A program made the translations under genes and the position numbers. 48,548 bases of DNA from Bacteroides sp. UBA1317 (GTDB lineage Bacteria; Bacteroidota; Bacteroidia; Bacteroidales; Bacteroidaceae): positions 1 to 48,548 of the forward strand of contig DBTL01000068.1 of the NCBI GenBank assembly GCA_002307035.1. Direction: 5' to 3'. The notes beneath the pieces are model-generated. The model saw only the letters and a program-made list of their open reading frames with translations. It did no database searches and was not told the DNA's origin. Of this stretch, positions 1-8,576 are shown piece after piece. How positions within the stretch are numbered: position 1 is the first letter of the stretch; each line of letters opens with the position of its first letter.

Positions 1-396
1 AACCTGAATCTTTTGTTTGTTGATGTGGAACGTGAGGTAAGTGAATCGATTTTTAATCTTTTAAACGCCGATAACAATAAACGGGTTTTTCTGCTACCTT
101 CGCCCAACGACTTTGAACGATATATAAGTACCAACGAAGCAATTATCATTCGCCCTTTAATATCTGAATCACCATTACAATTGGTGGAGGGTATAAACAC
201 TCCGACAATAGAAAAGGTGCTGGTGGATATTGTGGGGGATGTGGAATTTTCGTTTTTACAGGGTTCGGAGATAAACTATGTTTATACAACTATTTTTGAA
301 AGGCACAACGTAAATAAAAACAAGCTCCTACGCTACGCCGTCCGTCGGGGACGGAAGGAAGAAGTCGAGCAACTAATAAACGCCAATAAATTATGA
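1..396 (+). CDS. AbiEi-like (DUF6577-type) antitoxin, 5'-truncated by window edge
   Basis: The reading frame is open from base 1 with no stop upstream, so the N-terminus lies outside the window; the first in-window candidate start (TTG at 13) is probably internal. About 131 C-terminal residues remain. The protein has no obvious catalytic motif and ends in a basic, helical stretch (LLRYAVRRGRKEEVEQL). It is identified mainly by context: its stop overlaps the start of an AbiEii-type nucleotidyltransferase in an ATGA arrangement, the usual antitoxin-toxin order of type IV AbiE modules. Such antitoxins bind DNA and repress the operon; here the N-terminal winged helix would be in the missing part. 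The DUF6577 assignment is from memory and is moderately sure; the antitoxin role is inferred from position. Confidence 0.6.
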   Translation, partial: NLNLLFVDVEREVSESIFNLLNADNNKRVFLLPSPNDFERYISTNEAIIIRPLISESPLQLVEGINTPTIEKVLVDIVGDVEFSFLQGSEINYVYTTIFERHNVNKNKLLRYAVRRGRKEEVEQLINANKL

Positions 397-1466
397 TTCA
401 CCCCGATAGTCGGACAATAGAATGGATGACGCACGTAGCTGCTGAAAACAAGTTTTCAGATATTGCACTAATTGAGAAATCAATAAGGGCTTTTTCGCTA
501 CTCGAATCCTTGGTGTTATCAGGTTGTCCTTTTGTATTCAAAGGCGGTACGGCATTAATGCTTCACATGGATAGCGCAAAGCGACTTTCCATTGACATTG
601 ATATCATTTGCCCTCCCGGCACTAACATCGAAGAATTTATACAGAAACATGCTCTGGAATACGGCTTTGGTGATGTGAGATTAGTAGAGCGAGTTACAGC
701 ATATAATATCCCGAAAACGCATGCTAAATTCTTCTATCAGGTAACTTACGTTACCAATGCCGAAACAGAATGTATTCTTCTTGATGTATTGTTCGAGGAC
801 ATTCATTATCATGACATTGAGCAACTACCTATCCAAAGTCGTTTCTTGAAATTGGAGGGTGAACCGGTACTGGTAAATGTTCCGGGCAAAGCCGATATGC
901 TGGGCGATAAACTTACTGCTTTTGCCCCAAACACTACGGGTATTCCTTATTTCAAAGGAGATAAAGATTGTTCAATGGAAATCATAAAGCAGCTTTTTGA
1001 TATTGCCTCTTTGTTTGACGTAATTAACGATTTAACTGTAGCTGCCAAAACATTCCAAAAGTTTGCCACCGTTGAGTTGCAATACAGAAATCTTGATCTT
1101 GAAAATATTACTCAGGTACTTGATGATATATTTCAAACCTCACTATGTATATGCTTGAGAGGTCAGGTAGAACCCGACACTTTCAAACTCCTTCAAATAG
1201 GAACAAAAAGAATACAAAGCTTTATTCATAGCGAGAAATACAACATTGACAGTGCCATAGTCAACGCATCTAAAGCAGCATATCTTTCTGCGTTGATTGC
1301 TAATGAAATTACAACCGCAGAACATTTCGATCCTCAAAAGATCGAGCCGTTGCGTGATGCTGTTATTAAAGCACCTTTAAATACCAAACTCAACAAACTC
1401 AGAAAGTCAAATATTGAAGCATTCTTTTACTGGAATGAGATAAGTAAACTGAAAAATAAACAATAA
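393..1466 (+). CDS. AbiEii/AbiGii-family nucleotidyltransferase toxin
   Basis: A 357-residue protein with the nucleotidyltransferase core of AbiEii toxins: FKGGTAL at residues 49-55 followed by RLSIDIDI at 64-71, where the two Asp residues of the DxD-like motif would bind the metal-NTP. A downstream KLTAFAP-like segment (about residue 172, GDKLTAFAP) also fits the family. AbiEii proteins arrest growth, and related toxins (MenT) add nucleotides to tRNA; that activity is known for the family and not shown here. The start codon overlaps the antitoxin stop by 4 nt, so the two are probably translationally coupled. The length is in the family range and the frame is intact, so the toxin should be functional if its antitoxin is complete upstream. 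It could be part of a defence island with the cassette at 2899-8492. Confidence 0.85.
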   Translation: MIHPDSRTIEWMTHVAAENKFSDIALIEKSIRAFSLLESLVLSGCPFVFKGGTALMLHMDSAKRLSIDIDIICPPGTNIEEFIQKHALEYGFGDVRLVERVTAYNIPKTHAKFFYQVTYVTNAETECILLDVLFEDIHYHDIEQLPIQSRFLKLEGEPVLVNVPGKADMLGDKLTAFAPNTTGIPYFKGDKDCSMEIIKQLFDIASLFDVINDLTVAAKTFQKFATVELQYRNLDLENITQVLDDIFQTSLCICLRGQVEPDTFKLLQIGTKRIQSFIHSEKYNIDSAIVNASKAAYLSALIANEITTAEHFDPQKIEPLRDAVIKAPLNTKLNKLRKSNIEAFFYWNEISKLKNKQ

Positions 1467-1508
1467 TATTTTTTTTGCTTAATAAGCAAGTAAATAAAAA
1501 ACCTGTAG

Positions 1509-1937
1509 ATTTTCAACGTTGTCAGCGGAGAGATAAACATCAAGGGCAAGGATACCATTTCAGGCAACTGCAAATTCTACTTGAATGATTTGAGCTATCG
1601 CAACTATCTTTATTCGGGGTATGGCTATGGTCTTGGTTACCTCTTGGAGAACGCTGTCTATTTGAGTTTGAAGCGTGCAGGTTATCAGGTTTATGTGGGA
1701 TCAATCAAAGATGCAGAGGTTGATTTCGTCGCTATAAAGGGTGATAAAAAACTATACTTGCAAGTTACGCTTCAATTGACAGAAGAGCAAACAGTCGAAA
1801 GAGAGTATCGATCATTAAAGCTCATAGATGATAATTTCGATAAATATGTGGTGAGTATGGACGATTATAAAATCCCCACTAACGAGGGTATTGAACATAT
1901 CTCAGCGTGGAATTTAGACGATATTTTAAAGAAATAA
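1509..1937 (+). pseudogene. C-terminal remnant of a DUF4143 AAA+ ATPase
   Basis: The frame opens only after an in-frame TAG at 1506-1508 and has no proper start. It reads into INIKGKDTISG, then FYLNDLSYRNYLYSGYGYG and a VDFVAI-type stretch, which is the pattern of the C-terminal DUF4143 domain of Bacteroidota P-loop ATPases (IKGK, Y..D.G.RN, and the E/VDF nuclease-like core). About 140 residues survive against roughly 380-400 for the complete protein, and the ATPase half is missing. The break falls near 1525-1535, where 11 bp match the 3' end of the tRNA-Ser gene at 8577-8661. An alternative start TTG at 1581 would give 118 residues, but homology-like sequence extends upstream of it, so I treat this as a truncated gene. 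Confidence 0.6.
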
Positions 1938-2898
1938 CAACTACAGCCACACTTCTAATTATAAGATATGAGGCATATAGCTGTTTTTTGCCGCAGTACC
2001 GAGAATTAAACACCCTAATTGCTAACATTGCAAACAGTAGCGTGGTTAGCGATAACAACCAATCACTTTATTTTATAAGCGATTCTCGGATGCAAAAAGA
2101 GTTTGGAAAAATGATTTGGGGTAGTATAGATTAACTACGCCCTGAGACAGGACAATCGAGAAAAGCAACTGAACTTGCAACCTATTCAATCCACTCAATC
2201 GTCCCCAATCCACTTCGCAAGCGAACTCTTCGACCTGCCAATTAAGCCACACGGTGCGGGCTACTGAACGAATCGTAAAAAAGTTCCTCTTGACGAGCAA
2301 ATACGCCGCCGACGACTAGTATATTTTCAATAAAAAATAAATAATTATATATAATCATTGCATATGTCAAAAATCGGGTGTACTTTTAGGTGCAACTTTT
2401 AAGTAGATCCAAATGAATATAAAACGGACATACCCAAACAATCAACAGGGAACGGAATGAGCACAAAAAAAAGAAACGTTGGAAATAAATACAGAAATCA
2501 TTAAAATCAATGACTGATTGCCTGATACACCGATACTTATCAAGAGGAGCGAGTATTGCGAGAAGATAGATTTTAACAAAAATAAAGCCAAAGATATGAT
2601 AAGTATGAAGCCAATCTGGTTCTCGGAAGAATTATACTCAAATGAGCATATCCAGTGTTTCAAAGCCAAGAATGTAGAAGTTAGGCTTGATATGGGAACA
2701 GAATCATCTGGCATTTTAGCCTGCTTATTGACAAGATTACTCTTTCTCAATGGTTTAGGCAGAAATACGATGAATTCAGAGAAATATTGGGAATAAAACC
2801 TGAAAAGAAGCCAGAAATAGGTAAAAACAAAGGAATTAAGATGTAAATTTCAAATAATTACTACTTTTGTCAGAAGACAAAAGACTATCTATTATACA
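1938..2898. other. Gene-poor stretch with degenerate coding remnants
   Basis: No intact gene is credible here. Two plus-strand pieces look like old gene ends: 2130-2267 reads about 45 codons ending in IKPHGAGY, then TGA, then continues in the same frame with a basic tail; 2691-2846 reads about 50 codons ending in REILGIKPEKKPEIGKNKG. Both have natural-looking composition but lack starts and are interrupted upstream by stops or frame changes. I cannot assign them to a family; ends of mobilisation or conjugation genes would be one guess. The segment 2301-2450 is A/T-rich and appears empty. Open frames of 75-92 codons at 1907-2134 and 2518-2796 cross these remnants out of register and are probably not genes. 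Confidence 0.45.
2862..2883 (+). promoter_or_regulatory. Promoter -7 core with overlapping 8-bp dyad
   Basis: TACTTTTG at 2862-2869 matches the Bacteroides -7 consensus TAnnTTTG and lies about 30 nt upstream of the ATG at 2899. I see no good -33 TTTG. Overlapping it is a perfect dyad, CTTTTGTC (2864-2871) and GACAAAAG (2876-2883), separated by 4 nt. Its place across the predicted core and start point fits an operator, or a short stem at the 5' end of the transcript. No repressor gene is adjacent within the cassette. Confidence 0.45.
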
Positions 2899-4200
2899 AT
2901 GAAAGTTGAATTGAGGAAACATATATCAGAGATTCTTTTATCACTTCAAATACCTATATCTTTTGAAGTGTATAATTGTAACAATGAAGTTCTGCCTAAA
3001 TGGACAGAACAGCTTCAACTTACACATGAATTCTTAGTTTGCTGTGAAAAAACAGCCGAGATAAAAAAACTTCAATCATTTTTAGGGAAACCTATTTTTG
3101 AGATTGAGAATCATATATATTGGTTTGACGGCAATAGGACAGTAGCAATAGGATTAGCCGAGATCGAGATTTTGCCAGAAAGAACAGAGAAAAAAATTGA
3201 TTGCCTGAAAACAAGAACTGCCCTTCCTGCTTGGTTAGACGATTTTATCTTTGATCACCTAAATGCAGAGTATGCTCCGGATTTTAAAACATTTGGCTAT
3301 AATTTGGATTCAACAAAAGAAGACAACTTAAAATATTTAGGCACATATTTTCCTCGAAGCTACGCCGAATCATTTTGTATTTTTGACAACATATTTCAGA
3401 ATATGAACTATCAAAATACGCTTTCTGAAAATAAATCATTAAATATTTTATCAGTTGGTTGTGGAACGGGAGGTGATTTAATAGGCTTATTAACGATTGT
3501 TGAAAAATACTGCCATAACGTTTCTGAAATTAAAATATGGGCAATAGATGGGAATGAAGAGGCTTTAGAGATTTTTGAAAACATTATAAGACAATTCAGG
3601 TTCCAAACATCGAAAATAATAGAGTTGCATGTTATAAAAAACATTTTTCCTTCAATACTCGATGTTGATCTTCAGCAAATAAAGGAGTACACGTTTGATT
3701 TCATTCTTTCGTTCAAAATGATTTGTGAAATTATTTTATCAGGGGCAGGATCCAATGATAATTCCTATTTTGATTTTGTGATGAAGTTTACACCTTTACT
3801 TTCAAGCAAGGGGTTATGTCTATTGTTAGATGTAACAACAAAAGCAGAACATAACAACTCATTTAATCCTATTTTGATGAATTGGCAAGTAAATCAAGCG
3901 CTATTAAAACTGGAGATATTTCAAACTCTTTTACCTTTACCTTGCAATTTTTACGAACAAGTCTGCATGGAACAGTGTTTTACACAACAAAAATTTCAAG
4001 TTTCTCATAAGCAAAAAACAAACGACATCAGTAAAGTCTGCTATCGAGTTATTGGCAGAGTTGAATTTATCAATAGACTTGTTAGTAGAAGAAAAAATGT
4101 AAAATATATTCTCCAAACAGATAAGCAAAATATGACAACAGCATTTTGCCCTCATTCAATTGGAGAGATAATTATGGATGGCTATAAACTCATAAACTAA
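2899..4200 (+). CDS. Class I SAM-dependent methyltransferase-like protein, first gene of four-gene cassette
   Basis: A 433-residue protein. Residues 183-192 (ILSVGCGTGG) form the glycine-rich SAM-binding motif I of Rossmann-fold methyltransferases, and WAIDGNEEAL at about 214-223 is the acidic motif II after strand 2. A conserved-looking YFPRSYAESF segment precedes the domain at about 150-159. The N-terminal 110 residues are a separate unrecognised domain, and the C-terminal 90 residues contain a Cys-containing stretch (CNFYEQVCMEQC). I see no NPPY/DPPY-type amino-methylation motif and no m5C PCQ motif, so the substrate (DNA, RNA, protein or small molecule) is open. It starts the cassette; the helicase gene follows after 8 nt. 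The fold is well supported; the function is unknown. Confidence 0.7.
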   Translation: MKVELRKHISEILLSLQIPISFEVYNCNNEVLPKWTEQLQLTHEFLVCCEKTAEIKKLQSFLGKPIFEIENHIYWFDGNRTVAIGLAEIEILPERTEKKIDCLKTRTALPAWLDDFIFDHLNAEYAPDFKTFGYNLDSTKEDNLKYLGTYFPRSYAESFCIFDNIFQNMNYQNTLSENKSLNILSVGCGTGGDLIGLLTIVEKYCHNVSEIKIWAIDGNEEALEIFENIIRQFRFQTSKIIELHVIKNIFPSILDVDLQQIKEYTFDFILSFKMICEIILSGAGSNDNSYFDFVMKFTPLLSSKGLCLLLDVTTKAEHNNSFNPILMNWQVNQALLKLEIFQTLLPLPCNFYEQVCMEQCFTQQKFQVSHKQKTNDISKVCYRVIGRVEFINRLVSRRKNVKYILQTDKQNMTTAFCPHSIGEIIMDGYKLIN

Positions 4201-4208
4201 AAACTATT

Positions 4209-5264
4209 ATGCCCAAAAGAGATTTCTATGTAAAAGAAGAAGAACTTGATGATTATCAAGTGAAAATCATCAATAAGCGTACCGACAGTTCTTTTATTGT
4301 GAAAGGTTGTGCAGGTAGTGGTAAATCCATTTTAGCTTTATGGAAAGCTAAACAAATACAGGAAAACGGTAATTCTTTTTTATTTGTTATTTTCACCAAA
4401 GCTTTGAAACAATACATGAAAGACGGAATTGTTCAAATCGGTCTTTCAGCGAACAATGTGGAAAATTACAATCAATGTTTTTGCTGGAGTAAAGATGGTG
4501 AGACTTGGAAACAAGGCGACTGGAAAAAAGGACAATTCGACTATCTCATTGTTGATGAAGCACAAGATTTTTCCCAAGAGGATATTCTACTTTTTAAGAG
4601 TAAGGCAACAAAAGCATTATTACTTTATGGAGACTCTGCACAACAATTATATAAGTTCTTCACCGATAAAACTGCCATTTCTATGGACGATATGGCATAT
4701 ATTACAAAATTCCCAACTGAACAATTAGTTTTTAATCATAGATTGCCTAAAAAAATTGCTCGTCTTGCAGAATATATAAACAATGAAAATGATGACTTAG
4801 AGAATCGTTGTAGAAAAGAAGGGACTGAATTCCCCAAAATTCTCAAATACAACTCTTTGCACGCCGAGCTTGATGCTATTGCTGAAATAATCAAGAATAG
4901 AAACTTTGAAGATGTAGGTATATTGTTACGAAATAATGCTGATGTAAAAAAAATATCCGATTATCTAACACGTAAAGGGCTAAGCGTTGAAGCAAAAGTA
5001 AGTGACAATATTGAACTGAATTTTAATTCAAGTAACCCTAAAATAATGACTTATCATAGTTCTAAAGGATTACAATTTGAAGCCGTATTTTTACCTGAAT
5101 GTACAGCCTCTGGAATTGACGATAGAAATCCATTGTATGTAGCTATCACTCGCACATATCAATCGCTATACATTATGCATTCAGATAATCTCTCAAACTT
5201 TTTTGATGTCATCCCGACTAATATATATGAAATAAGTTTAACCACCGAAATTGAAGATTTATGA
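4209..5264 (+). CDS. Compact SF1 (UvrD/DUF2075-like) DNA helicase
   Basis: A 351-residue superfamily 1 helicase with all core motifs in order: Walker A GCAGSGKS (33-40), motif Ia FVIFTKALKQYM (about 59-70), Walker B LIVDEAQD (113-120), motif III GDSAQQLY (141-148), motif IV NHRLPKKIARLA (176-187), motif V TYHSSKGLQFEAVFLPE (281-297) and motif VI VAITRT (311-316). It is far shorter than UvrD/Rep/PcrA (about 650-720) and lacks visible 1B and 2B insertions, resembling the small UvrD-like ATPases carried by many defence operons. Expected role: ATP-driven translocation on or unwinding of nucleic acid. Its stop overlaps the next start by 4 nt (ATGA), indicating coupled translation with the 728-residue protein, a probable physical partner. 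Confidence 0.88.
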   Translation: MPKRDFYVKEEELDDYQVKIINKRTDSSFIVKGCAGSGKSILALWKAKQIQENGNSFLFVIFTKALKQYMKDGIVQIGLSANNVENYNQCFCWSKDGETWKQGDWKKGQFDYLIVDEAQDFSQEDILLFKSKATKALLLYGDSAQQLYKFFTDKTAISMDDMAYITKFPTEQLVFNHRLPKKIARLAEYINNENDDLENRCRKEGTEFPKILKYNSLHAELDAIAEIIKNRNFEDVGILLRNNADVKKISDYLTRKGLSVEAKVSDNIELNFNSSNPKIMTYHSSKGLQFEAVFLPECTASGIDDRNPLYVAITRTYQSLYIMHSDNLSNFFDVIPTNIYEISLTTEIEDL

Positions 5265-7447
5265 TTCCAGACAAACTATATATTCCAACAACAACGCTTA
5301 ATTTTAATAACATCATGGCGAGTGAATCAATATCTCCTGCTGGATTTTATCCTGTTCGTGGCTTTGGTTACAAGCGTTTTGATAAGGTTAAACCGAACAA
5401 TTTGGATAAACGTATAATTTTATACGACAAATATCCAATTTTCGATATCAATGATATAGAATTGGAGAATTACCCTCTTGTTATTATGGTTACTCGACAA
5501 CACATAGGTGAAGACATAATTTGCGAGTATAAAGATGGCGTTTTTTATGCCGAAGAAACAATTTATTTAAATCCATTTTCCACAAAAATATATTTTAGAA
5601 ATGAGGATGAAAAACGCCGTACATTTTTAAAAGTAGAACAAAGTTTGAATACAAAAATGGTGCCAATTTACCAAAATGATATTCTTGTTAAAACTCTTAA
5701 TGTAAATTATTTCGAATGGAAAAATAACGATATAACAGATTCAGCTATTGATTTTTCAAAACATATTTCAAAAGATAGAAGAATTAATAAATTAAAAGGA
5801 CTCTTGTATGCGTATCTGTTTGGAGCAAACAGATCATTACCCCCTGAGGTTGTTGCGTCGAAAAAACTTGTGAAAAAACTGCAAAATCTATTATCGGCTA
5901 TCATCACGAATCCAGATGGGTATGTGAACTACAAGCAAGAAGAAGAATTAAGAATATTATATCGAAAAATCAATGAGACTTTTTACCAAGTCGAAGGCCT
6001 TGAGAAGATATTACAAAATCGTATAAAACAGAAAGAAGAACAATATCATTGTTCAAATTTTGCCGAAATACTTAAAAAAGAAGATTTATATGACACTTGG
6101 TATCAAAAGCAAAATTTAAAACCATCATACCGAATAAATCCTTTCAATTTGTCGTATTCTCATAAAAGCTCAAACAAGAAAGATAGTGAATACAATAATA
6201 ACAAATCAGAAGAAACTCAAAAATATTTTGACGCTTATTTTTCGGAATTAGAAAAAGCAATAGACAAGCATCTAAAATCAGCAAATACTAATGTTCTCGA
6301 TTTGCCAATTTTACAACATTGCAATAGAGTGGAAGGCATTCCTTCTGATAAAACAGGATTTCAGACAAAACTATTTAATGAATATTGTGAAGAGCATTGG
6401 AATAGTGAAGAGTTTTTGGCTTCTCGTTTAGATTTTGCAACAGCAGGGGGGAAACTTTTTAGAGAAGAGTTACAAGATAGCTGGGAAAACAGTTCATCTA
6501 AATCCTATATTAATGATTTGCGAAAAAACCTTGCTTCACATACGCCTTTCACCTTAAATAGTGTTACCAATTTAACATTGCAATCTTTTGCCGTTTTCTG
6601 CAAAAAAGGAGAAGAAGATATTGATAAGTTAGAAGACTATTTGATTTCAAACGGAATAGGTGATTTTCGCATTGCTTTTTCCTTGTGGGGAATAGTTTTT
6701 GGTTTCGCCAATATGCCAAAAACATTAGCAAACGATTTATTTCTATCAAACGATAGAACTTATAAGTCAGATGTTTACAAATATATCTTTAAGCAGATTC
6801 ACGGAATTGAATTAGAAGGAGAATTTGAGAGCAAGGAAGAAAAAGAAGTTGTTGTTATTCCATCACAATTAAATGGTGATATGAATAACAATAAGCCAGA
6901 AGCTATTGCAACGGACAATAATATCCACAATGAAGACCCATCTTTAGAACTTGAAAACAAATTGCGATCTCTCGAGTTAAAACTTGTACTATTAAAAGAT
7001 ATAAAGGATAAATATGAACAGCATAAATATAATATTTCTAATCTTTTATTTGATGACATAGGGAAAATTCGTGGCGTTGGAACAAAAACATTGCAGAAAA
7101 TAAAAGATGCATTGGGACATGTTGATGAGGATCTTAAATCGACTCAATTACAATCGGAACCACCCCTTCCGCTTCATCAGTCAACTGGTCTCTTTTTGAG
7201 TGATTTTGATTTTTTATCAAGCGATAATGAGTTTATTGTAACTGTATCACATCAAAATAAAGACTGGAAAAAAGATTTGAAATGGTTTATTGAATCGCAC
7301 AAGATATCTCATAAGGATTATAATAAGTATTGGAAAGATAAACCAACAGATAACGAATCGATTATTAAACAGTTCATTTTTTTCAAAGAAGAAATATACA
7401 AAAGTAGTGAAGATTTATTAAGGAGGTTCTATTTCTCAAATGAATAA
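5261..7447 (+). CDS. Large cassette protein of unknown family with helix-hairpin-helix-like segment
   Basis: A 728-residue cytoplasmic protein with no signal peptide or membrane segment, which I cannot place in a known family. The N-terminus carries a striking motif, SESISPAGFYPVRGFGYKRF (residues 21-40), suggesting a conserved domain. A charged, low-complexity Lys/Asn/Ser stretch lies near 305-325. Residues about 598-620 (DDIGKIRGVGTKTLQKIKDAL) look like a helix-hairpin-helix, a sequence-independent DNA-binding element (hxGVGxxT/L pattern), preceded by a helical, possibly coiled-coil segment (about 565-595). The gene overlaps the helicase by 4 nt and the DUF1848 gene by 8 nt, so it is the core of the operon. 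A DNA-binding scaffold or effector partner of the helicase is a reasonable inference; no nuclease motif is evident by eye. Confidence 0.6.
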   Translation: MIPDKLYIPTTTLNFNNIMASESISPAGFYPVRGFGYKRFDKVKPNNLDKRIILYDKYPIFDINDIELENYPLVIMVTRQHIGEDIICEYKDGVFYAEETIYLNPFSTKIYFRNEDEKRRTFLKVEQSLNTKMVPIYQNDILVKTLNVNYFEWKNNDITDSAIDFSKHISKDRRINKLKGLLYAYLFGANRSLPPEVVASKKLVKKLQNLLSAIITNPDGYVNYKQEEELRILYRKINETFYQVEGLEKILQNRIKQKEEQYHCSNFAEILKKEDLYDTWYQKQNLKPSYRINPFNLSYSHKSSNKKDSEYNNNKSEETQKYFDAYFSELEKAIDKHLKSANTNVLDLPILQHCNRVEGIPSDKTGFQTKLFNEYCEEHWNSEEFLASRLDFATAGGKLFREELQDSWENSSSKSYINDLRKNLASHTPFTLNSVTNLTLQSFAVFCKKGEEDIDKLEDYLISNGIGDFRIAFSLWGIVFGFANMPKTLANDLFLSNDRTYKSDVYKYIFKQIHGIELEGEFESKEEKEVVVIPSQLNGDMNNNKPEAIATDNNIHNEDPSLELENKLRSLELKLVLLKDIKDKYEQHKYNISNLLFDDIGKIRGVGTKTLQKIKDALGHVDEDLKSTQLQSEPPLPLHQSTGLFLSDFDFLSSDNEFIVTVSHQNKDWKKDLKWFIESHKISHKDYNKYWKDKPTDNESIIKQFIFFKEEIYKSSEDLLRRFYFSNE

Positions 7448-8492
7448 TAAAATTCAAATAACAGCCGATAACGGAGTAAAAATTGATGCTCAGGCTCCGA
7501 TAATTATTTCTGCAAGCAGAAGTACGGATATTCCTGCATTTTATGCCAAGTGGTTTATAAATCGGTTAAAAAAAGGTTATGTTGTTTGGTATAATCCGTT
7601 TAACCAACAACCTATATATGTATCTTTCAAAAACTGTAAAGCTATTGTTTTTTGGACTAAAAACCCTAAACCTCTGATTCCTTACTTGAATGAATTAGAT
7701 ATCAGAGGCATCAATTACTATTTTCAGTATACTTTAAACGACTATGAAAAAGAAGAATTCGAGCCCAATATCCCTGCACTAACACAAAGGATAAATACTT
7801 TCAAAAATCTGTCTAATTTGATAGGTAAAGAAAAAGTTATTTGGCGTTTTGATCCCCTTATTTTGACTAATGAAATCACCCCGAGAACACTTCTAACTCG
7901 AATTTGGCATATAGGGAATGAGTTAAATGGTTATACTGATAAACTTGTTTTCAGTTTCGTTGATGTCAAAGCATACCGAAAAGTTCAAAATAACCTTATT
8001 AAAGAAACGAAATCATTCACTAAAGAAAATTTGGAAATAGCAGAGCCAACCCAAGAACAGATAACAGAAATCGCTGAAGGTCTTGTAAAAATACGCAACA
8101 AATGGGAAATGAATGGATGGAGTATATCAATGGCTACTTGTGCAGAAGAAATTAATTTGAATAAATATGGTATTGAACATAACCGGTGTATAGATGGAGA
8201 ATTCATGAAACAAATTTTCTTTCAGGATAAAGATTTAGTTTATTACCTCAATTATGGTAAACTGCCTGAAAAGACTTTATTTGATGAGGTATCAAATTTA
8301 CCTCTTAAACAAGTTAATCTAAAAGATAAAGGACAAAGGAAAATTTGTGGTTGTATGGTAAGCAAAGATATTGGCATGTACAACACTTGTTCTCATAATT
8401 GCGTCTATTGCTATGCAAATACATCGAGAAAGGTAGTTAAAGCTAATAAAAATCTTCATAACGATGAAAGCGAGAGCTTAATCCCAAGATAA
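7440..8492 (+). CDS. DUF1848 protein with C-terminal radical-SAM-like Fe-S cluster motif
   Basis: A 350-residue protein. The N-terminus IISASRSTDIPAFYAKWF (about 20-37) and the tail CGCMVSKDIGMYNTCSHNCVYCYAN (Cys303, Cys305, and CxxxCxxC at 317-324) are hallmarks of DUF1848. That family is a distant relative of radical SAM/spore-photoproduct-lyase-like enzymes in which the 4Fe-4S motif sits at the C-terminus instead of the N-terminus. Several family members are annotated as DNA-repair photolyase-like, but the reaction is not established. The start overlaps the upstream stop by 8 nt; an AGGAGG at 7421-7426 lies 13 nt upstream, notable because Bacteroidota rarely use Shine-Dalgarno sequences. 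It closes the cassette and is followed by the tRNA-Ser terminator. Confidence 0.8.
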   Translation: MNNKIQITADNGVKIDAQAPIIISASRSTDIPAFYAKWFINRLKKGYVVWYNPFNQQPIYVSFKNCKAIVFWTKNPKPLIPYLNELDIRGINYYFQYTLNDYEKEEFEPNIPALTQRINTFKNLSNLIGKEKVIWRFDPLILTNEITPRTLLTRIWHIGNELNGYTDKLVFSFVDVKAYRKVQNNLIKETKSFTKENLEIAEPTQEQITEIAEGLVKIRNKWEMNGWSISMATCAEEINLNKYGIEHNRCIDGEFMKQIFFQDKDLVYYLNYGKLPEKTLFDEVSNLPLKQVNLKDKGQRKICGCMVSKDIGMYNTCSHNCVYCYANTSRKVVKANKNLHNDESESLIPR

Positions 8493-8529
8493 AAAATAAA
8501 ACACCTAATTTTACATTTTGGGTATAAAA

Positions 8530-8573
8530 ATAAAGGGTGTAAATTAGCTAACTCGCTGATTTACACCCTTTAT
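8530..8573 (-). terminator. Intrinsic terminator of tRNA-Ser, possibly bidirectional
   Basis: A perfect 15-bp inverted repeat, 8530-8544 with 8559-8573, encloses a 14-nt loop. Read on the minus strand it follows the tRNA 3' end directly, and the stem runs into a T-rich tract (complement of 8520-8533), as expected for an intrinsic terminator. On the plus strand it lies 37 nt after the DUF1848 stop and could also end the cassette transcript. Confidence 0.8.
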
Positions 8574-8576
8574 TTG

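Noticed and set aside
2073..2300. 75-codon minus-strand open frame
   Set aside because: The opposite strand has more natural-looking remnant coding sequence over the same bases, and this frame has no recognisable features.
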